A stretch of 12,110 nucleotides of DNA from an uncultured Ktedonobacteraceae bacterium (GTDB lineage: Bacteria; Chloroflexota; Ktedonobacteria; Ktedonobacterales; Ktedonobacteraceae): NCBI GenBank assembly GCA_955652655.1, contig CATPCK010000459.1, positions 1 to 12,110 on the forward strand. The letters are read 5' to 3'. Below are positions 6,459 through 12,110 of this stretch, in pieces (within the stretch, counting starts at the first letter, position 1; the number at the start of each line of letters is the position of its first letter). A program made the position numbers and the translations under genes. The notes beneath the pieces are model-generated. The model saw nothing but the letters and a program-made list of their open reading frames with translations. It was not told the origin of the DNA and ran no database searches.

Positions 6459-6693
6459 AGCCAAGGTGGCAGCCAATGCCGGAAAGGAGTCGCTCAGACC
6501 TCGCTTTTTTGTCGAAGCACATCTCGCTGATCTCTTCGGTGCTGAATATGCTAAATCCCATCGGCGTAAATCTGTTGCAAATTCTGCGATAGGGGCTGTC
6601 ATTTCAAACGGCAAAGAGCACTAATGGAAGGATAGGTAGACATGAAATCTGTATCTTTGTGTGATAGCGAGCCGGCTTCTCAAGCTGGTTGCA
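6459..6693. other. Convergent intergenic region with two small stem-loops and no convincing gene
   Basis: The plus-strand frame 6322-6624 stays open but starts inside the previous gene and resembles nothing I know. A 29-codon ORF at 6642-6731 has a poorly spaced AGGT and overlaps the 3' end of the opposite gene, so it is not called. Two overlapping hairpins sit at the gene end: AGCCGGCTT (6670-6678) with AAGCTGGTT (6682-6690), and TGGTTG (6686-6691) with CAACCA (6695-6700). Neither is followed by a T-run. Confidence 0.4.
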
Positions 6694-8073
6694 TCAACCA
6701 AATGTATAGCGATCATCAGGATTTGATATAACAGGAGGAGTGGCTCTCCAGGGAGCTCGCTGTTTTCCGTCGTGTTCAGGTGGACGCAACCACAGTGAAA
6801 CATGCGCTGGCTGCATCGTCTCCTGGACGACGCCTATTAACTGCTCACGCAAGGTGCCCAGGTCCACCTCCTGGCGCAGCGTGGAACTGAAGGCCGACAC
6901 GATCTTGACTGCATCATACTTGCGGCGATAGAAGCGACGGTCAATTACTGCTTGGATGCGATGGCGCAACGGCTGGAACACGGCAGCAATGACAAGTGTG
7001 GAGCCGACGATAGCCACATCGTTCGCCTGGCTGATGAGTCCACGCAAGAGGAATTGTAACGCGATGACCACCCCGAAGTAGACCAGCGCTAGTGTGCTCG
7101 TGAGCAAGCCGTAGACCAGGGTTCGATTGATGAGGATGTCGATGTCGTAGAGGCGATGCCTGAGCATAGCAATACCTATCGTTACCGGTATGCCGATGCT
7201 AGCCCCTGCAACGCCAACAGCCCCAATCAGTACCGGGATATAAGGCGATAGAGGCAAAATGGGGCCTGCGGAACCAATAATCGTAGTAACGACCGTGATT
7301 ACTCCTATATAGACGAGCCATTTGAGCTGCTGGCGCTCTTGATCTCTCGCACGGCGCCAGCGAACAATGATCGAGAATACTGCAATCAGCAATAAAAGGT
7401 TCAAAGCCCAAAATCCGATCGGCAATCCAAGATCAATAACAACTTGAAGACTCTTGATCCCAATAGGATTGCTCACTGTTGCGTTCAGTCCACCATGGAT
7501 AGTTGGATAGATGAGTGTCGTGAGTACACCGAGCATGCTAATTATTATGGCTGCCCATGCCAGAGGACGCCAACGATTTGATAGAAGTCGCCCATTGGGA
7601 AAGACGAGCAGCAGCAGTATATAAGGGAGCGGTGACTGGAGTATCCCAAGTATATTCCCAATCATTGCTAGCAAGGGACCGGCGGGCAGTGAACCAGGTG
7701 AAATCTCTAGCGCAAGCGATCCATACTGCCAGGCAGCATCTTGCAATGCTACTAACAGTCCAAGGGCAAGACACAACCAGCCGACACTATTATTTGGCCT
7801 TCGGCTGGCAATGATAGCCCCAACCGTTCCAAAAGCTGGCGCGGTCAGGGGAGTCAGAATACCCCAATAAAGCACCTCTGACAGATATTGGGCACCTTGA
7901 ACAGTCTGTATTAATGGGGCAATATTCCAGGTGCGCAGAACGAACGAAACTACAGCACAAACCATCACCAGGACCCAGAAGGACCATGCAAGTCGTGTAG
8001 CCTTTCGTGGACGTGACTCTTGTTGAGCACTTGATATATGATTCATGCTCGGTTTTGGTGTACTCAAATCCAA
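6694..8073 (-). CDS. 10-TM sensor-like membrane protein without a kinase domain
   Basis: A 459-residue protein with about ten membrane segments (31-47, 66-90, 97-120, 132-157, 170-191, 212-237, 252-273, 278-303, 319-343 and 351-367). After TM8 comes RHRLYDIDILINRTLVYG (305-322). After the last TM come DRRFYRRKYDA (378-388) and VVQETMQPAHVSLWLRPPE (415-433). I recognise this as the membrane sensor module of Chloroflexi proteins, some of which continue into histidine kinase or phosphatase domains; here the protein ends about 26 residues later with neither. A partner-dependent sensor or scaffold is inferred. The start is uncertain. The listed codon is TTG (8073), with AAAGGG only 3 bases away. 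TTG at 8067 is 9 bases from the same site, and an ATG at 8046 has no ribosome site. Confidence 0.8.
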   Translation of the reverse strand: MDLSTPKPSMNHISSAQQESRPRKATRLAWSFWVLVMVCAVVSFVLRTWNIAPLIQTVQGAQYLSEVLYWGILTPLTAPAFGTVGAIIASRRPNNSVGWLCLALGLLVALQDAAWQYGSLALEISPGSLPAGPLLAMIGNILGILQSPLPYILLLLVFPNGRLLSNRWRPLAWAAIIISMLGVLTTLIYPTIHGGLNATVSNPIGIKSLQVVIDLGLPIGFWALNLLLLIAVFSIIVRWRRARDQERQQLKWLVYIGVITVVTTIIGSAGPILPLSPYIPVLIGAVGVAGASIGIPVTIGIAMLRHRLYDIDILINRTLVYGLLTSTLALVYFGVVIALQFLLRGLISQANDVAIVGSTLVIAAVFQPLRHRIQAVIDRRFYRRKYDAVKIVSAFSSTLRQEVDLGTLREQLIGVVQETMQPAHVSLWLRPPEHDGKQRAPWRATPPVISNPDDRYTFG

Positions 8074-8133
8074 GTGCCCTTTCGCAGTTTGTTATTTGAG
8101 GTCCATTGCAAATTTCTGTACATCTTGCACTCT

Positions 8134-8139
8134 ATTATA
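8134..8139 (-). promoter_or_regulatory. Consensus -10 box for the 459-residue membrane protein gene
   Basis: The minus strand reads TATAAT at 8139-8134, 61-66 bases upstream of the TTG start at 8073. The expected -35 zone (about 8156-8163) has no TTGACA-like hexamer, so only the -10 is supported. Confidence 0.35.
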
Positions 8140-8199
8140 CTTCATGAGCGTCTCCTAAGCGTAACGAAAAGCAGTAGGAACAGCGAGGGCATAGTGATG

Positions 8200-8221
8200 T
8201 TTGAGGCGATTATTCCTCAAA
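8200..8221. repeat. Inverted repeat TTTGAGG/CCTCAAA near the right IS-like end
   Basis: Seven-base arms at 8200-8206 and 8215-8221 surround an 8-base loop. It lies between the promoter of the 459-residue protein gene and the IS-like end at 8260-8277. It could be an operator for that promoter or the subterminal part of the IS relic. The plus strand here also reads KAFFNTLK into the end repeat, reminiscent of transposase C-termini that overlap their IS end, but no longer transposase reading frame is present. Confidence 0.3.
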
Positions 8222-8259
8222 GGAAAGGGAAAGATGACGCATCAAAATCCGATTGCAAA

Positions 8260-8277
8260 GCCTTTTTCAACACTCTG
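8260..8277 (-). repeat. Right IS-like terminal sequence, inverse partner of 5515-5532
   Basis: Reads CAGAGTGTTGAAAAAGGC on the minus strand, differing at two positions from the left copy. It is followed on the plus strand by AAAC. It sits in the non-coding gap between the genes ending at 8312 and starting at 8073. Confidence 0.4.
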
Positions 8278-8311
8278 AAACCTTGTTCGACCTGAACTCT
8301 TCCTATGATCT

Positions 8312-8734
8312 CTAATGATGCATGGCTGTTTTATAATCCTCCCTGACAAACAAACCCCATAGTCCTATACCGCTGCCTGCCGCTTCCAGTATGAGGAGCA
8401 GGTAACTGGTCACCAGAAACAGGAGTTGCCATACCCCTTGCGACATATGTGTGGCATTATCAGCTCCAGGTAGCAAAAAGTGATTCACCAGTCCATAGAG
8501 CAATGCGCCAAACATGGAGAGGAACAAGAGCAGCGCACCCAGCCGTGATAGATGCGCATTCTTCAGCAGAAAGAACGCCACCACAGCTGCGCTAAAGATC
8601 ACAACAACTATAAACGCGTAATCGAAGAACGACGCTGGCAAAACGTGCGCTCCAAAATGTGCTACCGCATGGAGGATCGTTACGAGCACATGAAGCATTA
8701 CGACCCATGTCGCGGCAAGTACGACTTTTCGCAT
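8312..8734 (-). CDS. Small 4-TM membrane protein, second gene of an NmrA-like SDR operon
   Basis: A 140-residue hydrophobic protein with segments at about 5-25, 40-58, 65-88 and 101-130 and a short charged tail (VREDYKTAMHH). Two adjacent ATGs exist (8737 and 8734); the second is chosen because AGAAGG is 6 bases before it and only 3 before the first. The upstream SDR gene stops at 8748, just 11 bases from the first ATG, so the two are almost certainly co-transcribed. A histidine-bearing first helix (HVLVTILHAVAHFGAH) could be a haem or metal site, but no known motif is met. Function unknown. Confidence 0.75.
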   Translation of the reverse strand: MRKVVLAATWVVMLHVLVTILHAVAHFGAHVLPASFFDYAFIVVVIFSAAVVAFFLLKNAHLSRLGALLLFLSMFGALLYGLVNHFLLPGADNATHMSQGVWQLLFLVTSYLLLILEAAGSGIGLWGLFVREDYKTAMHH

Positions 8735-8747
8735 CATATACCTTCTT

Positions 8748-9578
8748 TCATTTCATTTCCCTTGTTACTTTTTTCCTATTTGCCTGATTGTACTGCACCT
8801 CATACTTGCTTTGCACCCATTCGGCCCAGGTGATATGCCCGCGCACCGGCTGATCAGGGCAGGTGTTATCGCCACGGCGGAAGCCTTGTGCGACTTTGCC
8901 TGGCAAATGCAAAGGAAGCACGCGACGGTGCAACCCGCGAAGCATCAACCAGGTACGCGCCATCTCACCCGCCGTCCGTACTTCTGGCCCACCCAGATCA
9001 GCCAGGCGACCAGACGGACCGGCGATCACGATCTCACATAAACGGCTGGCAACCTCACTTTCGGCTATCGACTGGCATGGGAGATCAGTGGGTAGCAGCG
9101 TCACCAACGGCGCCTTTGTCGCCGCCTGCAAGAAGAGATCAACCAGGTAGTGGAACTGCGTGGCTCTGAGAACAGACCAGGGGATGCCGCTATTCTTGAC
9201 CAGCCCTTCGGCGGCAAGTTTTGCGCGGTAGTAATAATAGGGAACGCGATCGATCCCCACAATCGAAATGTAGATCACGTGAGCTACGCCAGCGACACGA
9301 GCCTGTTCGAGCAATAACCTCGTACCGTCTACGTCGATCCGCCGCGTGTGTTTGTATGGGCTGCTCGCTGCGTGTACAACCACGTCGATACCAGCCACAG
9401 CACCTGCAATGCCCTGACCCGTTTCTAAATCAGCTTGCGCCCATTCCGTAGGGGATAGCAATTTCGTAGGCTCCCGCTTACGACTCATGACGCGCACGCT
9501 ATAGCCCGTTTCAGTCAGCTCTTTTACCACTTTGTGGCCCAGCATACCAGCCCCGCCGGTAACCAGCACCTTCGTCAT
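8748..9578 (-). CDS. NmrA-like / atypical SDR NAD(P)-binding oxidoreductase
   Basis: A 276-residue protein; the ATG at 9578 is preceded by GGAGG with 5-base spacing. The Rossmann start is KVLVTGGAGMLG (3-14), with G8/G11/G14 as the dinucleotide-binding glycines. SRKR (32-35) after strand two favours NADPH. VVVHAASSP (66-74) and YISIVGID (103-110) follow in SDR order. YYYYRAK (114-120) contains Y116-x3-K120, so a catalytic Tyr/Lys pair is possible although many NmrA-like proteins lack it. GIPWSVLRATQFH (131-143) is typical of this group. Known relatives reduce quinones or small carbonyls, or act as redox sensors. It sits downstream of an ECF41 sigma factor and a damaged second SDR, and is tightly linked to a membrane protein gene. 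Confidence 0.8.
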   Translation of the reverse strand: MTKVLVTGGAGMLGHKVVKELTETGYSVRVMSRKREPTKLLSPTEWAQADLETGQGIAGAVAGIDVVVHAASSPYKHTRRIDVDGTRLLLEQARVAGVAHVIYISIVGIDRVPYYYYRAKLAAEGLVKNSGIPWSVLRATQFHYLVDLFLQAATKAPLVTLLPTDLPCQSIAESEVASRLCEIVIAGPSGRLADLGGPEVRTAGEMARTWLMLRGLHRRVLPLHLPGKVAQGFRRGDNTCPDQPVRGHITWAEWVQSKYEVQYNQANRKKVTREMK

Positions 9579-9634
9579 AGAGGCCTCCTTCCTTTATACT
9601 TATATGCATATTCATCCCGTTATTGAGCAAATCA

Positions 9635-9646
9635 TACAGGAGACGA
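9635..9646 (+). repeat. Direct repeat TACAGGAGACGA, left copy (right copy 10474-10485)
   Basis: The same 12 bases occur on both sides of the truncated epimerase gene. TGAGCAA also precedes each copy (9624-9630 and 10445-10451), with 18 extra bases on the right. A 12-base match by itself is expected a few times by chance in a window this size; the paired blocks make it slightly more notable. This could be a deletion or insertion scar around the broken gene. Confidence 0.3.
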
Positions 9647-9700
9647 GACAGCATGCTGAAATGCGACGCCAACCATATATCCCCTGGCAGTAACTCTGAT

Positions 9701-10381
9701 CTAGACAGGTTCTGCCACCCTGCTCTCCTCCGCGATCCGCGCCCAGCCAACGCGTGCGTTGGATACCGTCGGCTGCCAGCTGCTCACCTCTTTGAATCGG
9801 CGATTCGAGATGCGCAAGCTGCGATGCATATCGTCATACTTCGTTCCCAGCAGCATCCGCATCAGCAGGTCTGGCAGAGGCCGTATGTGCTTGCGCCCGA
9901 CTGCATGGGCTACCGCGTCGAACATATCACCACGTATCAGCGGTTCGTCATCGACAAGATCGTAAATGCCGGAGGGTACTGGTTGCGTCAGCGCGGCAAC
10001 AATGGCGCTGGCCACATCCCGAACCCAGATCTGCGGTAGGTAGGCATCACGTGATCCGGGGAAGGCGGCGATCCCCTTGCGGGCATAGCTGAGGAATTCC
10101 CACGTCGCGGGTGACTCTGGTCCATAAAACGCTCCCAACCGCAGCGAGATCCCTCGGCGCTCGTTTCCCGCAAAGCTGGCAACGGCGACCTCGGCATCGA
10201 GCGTGGAGTGGAGCGTAGCAGCAGGCTGGACCCATGTGGTGTCGGCATCAATCCACCTGTCACCACTGTCCGGATAGACAAAGGCGAAACTGGGATAGAT
10301 GAAGGTCTGTACCCCGCCAACGGCAAGGGCAGCCTCGACCAGGTTGCGCGTTCCCTCGCGGCGAATGTGGTCATTCTCTTG
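9701..10381 (-). pseudogene. NAD-dependent epimerase-like SDR lacking its N-terminal third
   Basis: The frame is open for 226 residues from just after a TAG at 10382-10384, and protein-like from its first codons: ENDHIRREGTRNLVEAAL, then FIYPSFAFVYPDSGDRWID, STLDAEVAV, LRLGAFYGPES and IWVRDVASAIVAAL. These are mid and C-terminal blocks of NAD-dependent epimerase/dehydratase SDRs. The GxxGxxG dinucleotide-binding start and about 85 residues that should precede ENDHIRREG are absent from this frame and were not found in the adjoining frames. No ribosome site and no plausible ATG start occur at the break. A TTG at 10138 could start a shorter product, but without the NAD site. Epimerases of this kind are known genomic partners of ECF41 sigma factors, and the sigma gene is 129 bases upstream. 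Best read as a 5'-deleted pseudogene. Confidence 0.75.
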
Positions 10382-10409
10382 CTATTCATCCTTACACATC
10401 TTTTCACTG

Positions 10410-10453
10410 GATTGCTCAGGTCACCTCTTCTGTGAGATGTAACCTGAGCAATC
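10410..10453. repeat. Perfect 12-bp inverted repeat between the sigma factor and the truncated SDR
   Basis: GATTGCTCAGGT (10410-10421) and ACCTGAGCAATC (10442-10453) are exact inverse copies around 20 bases. A 10-base palindrome TCTCATGAGA follows at 10457-10466. A perfect 12-bp pair this close is unlikely by chance (I estimate a few percent over the window). It lies 58-101 bases beyond the sigma stop, so it may end that transcript, though no T-run follows on either strand. A mobile-element footprint at the SDR breakpoint (about 10381) is the alternative. Confidence 0.5.
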
Positions 10454-10510
10454 GCCTCTCATGAGATGTTCTGTACAGGAGACGAAAGAGCTATCCAAAA
10501 TGTGAGAGTA

Positions 10511-11419
10511 TTATTGGTGAGGCTGCATCTGTCTTTGAATATAAGTCAGTTTGTCGGGATTGATGACTTCGTAAAGGTTGGTGATGTGTTCTTCTGTCAT
10601 CTCGCAAGTGATAATTGCCACCAAAGTTTCTTTGCTCCAGGTGACTATCCACGGCGTCCCGTTAATCAGGGCTGAAGAGAAATGCAGATCAGGATACCAG
10701 GAAGGCGCTTTGCGCAACAGTCCGCCCAGAAGGCTCAAGACTCTCTCCCGGCCATGCAGTGCATAGGGGGCAGCATATACCTTACCGCCGCCATCGGCCC
10801 ACCAGCTCACATCCTCCGCCAAGGCAGCGGCCAACGCTTGCACCTCACCTCGCTGGGTTGCTGCCAGGAACCGTTCAACCAGGCGCTCCTGCGCTTCTTG
10901 TGAAGGCGCGGTATAACGTCTACCATGCTCACTGATATGAGCTTTCGCTTGATGGAATATTTGCCGGCAATAGGTGGCACTCTTGCCCACAATCTCGGCA
11001 ATCTCCTCGTAACTATAGGAGAAGATTTCGCGCAGCAGAAAGACAGCCCGCTCATACGGTGTCAGGCGTTCCAGCAGGAGTAGAAAGGCCAGGGAAATCG
11101 ATTCGTGTTGTTCCACGGTGTGCCACACAGGCTCTTCCAGTTCCGTTGTCAGCATAGGTTCAGGGAGCCACACACCGGCATACTGCTCGCGCTGTCTCCG
11201 CGCCGACTTGAGGTAATCGAGGCACAGATGCGTCACAATAGTGGTCAGGTACGATTTCAAGGAATGGATCTCTTTGGAAGAGGCCTGTGCATAGCGCAGG
11301 TAGCACTCCTGAACGATATCTTCTGCATCACTGGCGCTGCCAAGCATGCGATAGGCAATTGCAAAGAGCAGCGAATAATAGTCATGATAGGTTTTTTCGA
11401 GGCTTTCTTGTTGTCCCAT
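10511..11419 (-). CDS. ECF41-type sigma factor with fused SnoaL-like regulatory domain
   Basis: A 302-residue protein. Region sigma-2 spans about 10-78 (YYSLLFAIAYRMLGSASDAE, then DIVQECYLRY). Region sigma-4 spans about 115-163 (LTPYERAVFLLREIFSYSYE followed by EIAEIVGKSATYCRQIFHQA), a helix-turn-helix that reads the -35 element. The linker has WLPEP (84-88) and the C-terminal NTF2/SnoaL-like domain (about 176-300) has DGGGKV (209-214) and NPDKL (287-291). All three are hallmarks of group ECF41, in which the fused domain replaces an anti-sigma factor and modulates activity. Known members control an adjacent carboxymuconolactone decarboxylase, oxidoreductase or epimerase gene; here a truncated epimerase follows. 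The ribosome site is weak: GGGGAGAG lies about 12 bases before the ATG at 11419. The signal sensed is unknown. Confidence 0.92.
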   Translation of the reverse strand: MGQQESLEKTYHDYYSLLFAIAYRMLGSASDAEDIVQECYLRYAQASSKEIHSLKSYLTTIVTHLCLDYLKSARRQREQYAGVWLPEPMLTTELEEPVWHTVEQHESISLAFLLLLERLTPYERAVFLLREIFSYSYEEIAEIVGKSATYCRQIFHQAKAHISEHGRRYTAPSQEAQERLVERFLAATQRGEVQALAAALAEDVSWWADGGGKVYAAPYALHGRERVLSLLGGLLRKAPSWYPDLHFSSALINGTPWIVTWSKETLVAIITCEMTEEHITNLYEVINPDKLTYIQRQMQPHQ

Positions 11420-11765
11420 GTTCTCGCTTTACTCTCCCCTTGCAGTCAGACAGAATCCCGGCTTCCAATCTCATGTTCTCTCATCGATCTCTTTTCGAGC
11501 CCCTTCTAGACTCTACTGAACAGATCTAGCTTGGGGTGCGCCCTCCATCAGTTCTGACACCATTCTATAATATGACACTACGTCATGCTGAAGCAGTCTT
11601 TTTTCGTTGAGGGATGTCTCACGGCTTGAGGCTCAATCCTTTGACGATGCCAAATTTCCTCCGAGATTTTTTGTAACACAGCCAACGATCTTCAAAACAA
11701 ACAATGAAAGGAAACCTGACACTGTATCGGAGGCTTCCTCTCATGAATATTTTTATCGGAAGAGC
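11420..11765. promoter_or_regulatory. Gap upstream of the sigma factor gene, with repeated GTGTCA
   Basis: No gene was seen in these 346 bases. On the minus strand GTGTCA occurs at 11578-11573 and 11560-11555 (18 bases apart), and again at 11722-11717. ATGAC/GTCAT (11572-11576 and 11582-11586) is an inverted pair overlapping the first copy. ECF41 promoters carry a TGTCA-type -35 element, as I recall, so these are candidate autoregulatory sites about 135-160 bases before the sigma start. No matching -10 (CGTC) was found at a suitable distance. TTGAG/CTCAA at 11626-11636 is a further small palindrome. Confidence 0.3.
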
Positions 11766-12110
11766 TTATTTAGGAGACATCCTAATAGCCCCATCCAACC
11801 TGATAACCTCCCCATTGAGCATCTCGTTCTCAATGATATGTTTCGCCAGCGCGGCATACTCAGCGGGGCGACCCAGTCGAGACGGGAACGGCACCTGCTC
11901 AGCCAGCGAATTACGCACCGCCTCCGACGCACCTGCCAGCATAGGAGTATCAAAAGTACCCGGGGCAATTGTCATGACGCGAATACCAAAACGCGCCAGT
12001 TCTCGTGCTATAGGCAAAGTCATGCTCACTACCCCCCCTTTTGAGGCAGAATAGGCCGCCTGACCAATCTGACCATCAAAAGCCGCTACTGAGGCCGTGT
12101 TAATGATAAC
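11766..12110 (-). CDS. Classical SDR, 17-beta-HSD10/3-hydroxyacyl-CoA dehydrogenase type, 5' part beyond the window
   Basis: The last 114 residues are visible; the N-terminal NAD-binding half lies beyond the right edge. VIINTAS supplies the active-site serine and YSASK (Y20, K24 of the fragment) the catalytic Tyr-x3-Lys of classical SDRs. IARELARFGIRVMTIAPGTF and DTPMLAG form the substrate-lid region. FPSRLGRPAEYAALAKHIIE and MLNGEVIRLDGAIRM at the C-terminus are characteristic of the HSD10-like branch, which oxidises 3-hydroxyacyl-CoAs or hydroxysteroids with NAD in beta-oxidation. It reads towards the sigma factor gene but is 346 bases away, so a separate transcript is likely. Confidence 0.88.
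   Translation of the reverse strand, partial: VIINTASVAAFDGQIGQAAYSASKGGVVSMTLPIARELARFGIRVMTIAPGTFDTPMLAGASEAVRNSLAEQVPFPSRLGRPAEYAALAKHIIENEMLNGEVIRLDGAIRMSPK

Larger units (their letters stand above)
5511..8281. mobile_element. Candidate transposase-less element bounded by inverted repeats and AAAC duplications
   Basis: CAGCCTGTTGAAAAAGGC (5515-5532) faces its near inverse at 8260-8277, which reads CAGAGTGTTGAAAAAGGC on the minus strand; 16 of 18 bases agree. AAAC directly precedes the left end (5511-5514) and directly follows the right end (8278-8281), as a 4-bp target duplication would. Ends of the form ...TGTTGAAAAA... are common in IS4/IS5/IS1182-type insertion sequences, from general knowledge. 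The 2763-bp interior carries two convergent membrane-protein genes and no transposase. I estimate that one or two 16/18 inverted pairs arise by chance in a 12-kb window, so the flanking AAAC and the intergenic siting carry much of the weight. Two unrelated IS relics are the main alternative. Confidence 0.35.

Noticed and set aside
6642..6731. 29-codon plus-strand ORF
   Set aside because: Poor ribosome-site spacing, overlap with the opposite gene end and stem-loops at the same place; no independent support.
9988..10407. 139-codon minus-strand ORF with an ATG across the SDR breakpoint
   Set aside because: It is out of frame with the clear epimerase coding sequence and reads as proline/serine/arginine-rich nonsense.
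11607..12044. 145-codon plus-strand ORF
   Set aside because: Antisense to the HSD10-like SDR, which has clear active-site motifs on the other strand.

Overview
The window looks like accessory-rich chromosome of a Chloroflexota bacterium, most likely a Ktedonobacter-like soil filament. This rests on family recognition: the 10-TM membrane protein with the RHRLYDIDILINRTLVYG signature, the 5-TM 208-residue protein and the ECF41 sigma factor with fused SnoaL domain are typical there. No rRNA, tRNA or CRISPR array was seen. Every taxon and function call is from memory and reading, not from a search.

Layout, left to right. (1) Positions 1-1535, minus strand: a probable three-gene operon of two small split-barrel flavin/PNPOx-like proteins with overlapping ends, followed by a CruF-like carotenoid biosynthesis protein cut by the window edge. 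(2) 1669-2556, minus: an 8-TM membrane protein built from two copies of a 4-TM unit. (3) 2935-4305, plus: a long nitroreductase-like flavoprotein, preceded by a 180-base leader with a strong stem-loop and followed by a stem-loop terminator. A tiny frameshifted ORF converges on that terminator from the right. (4) 4588-5499, plus: an AT-richer pentapeptide-repeat protein fused to a Rossmann-type, TIR/deoxyribosyltransferase-like C-terminal domain. (5) 5515-8277: a stretch bounded by 18-bp inverted sequences of insertion-sequence type (16/18 identical) and by 4-bp AAAC direct repeats. It contains two convergent membrane-protein genes (5790-6416 plus, 6694-8073 minus) and no transposase. (6) 8312-11419, minus: an ECF41 sigma factor, then an epimerase-like SDR whose N-terminal third is missing, then an intact NmrA-like SDR closely followed by a 4-TM membrane protein. 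(7) 11766-12110, minus: the C-terminal part of a classical SDR of the 17-beta-HSD10/3-hydroxyacyl-CoA dehydrogenase type, cut by the edge.

How it works together: ECF41 sigma factors are known to sit beside the oxidoreductase or epimerase genes they control. The right-hand block is therefore probably a sigma/oxidoreductase regulon that has suffered a deletion in its first target gene. Redox flavoproteins dominate the left. The least ordinary points are the transposase-less inverted-repeat-bounded segment, the pentapeptide/Rossmann fusion, the internally duplicated membrane protein and the damaged ECF41 partner.
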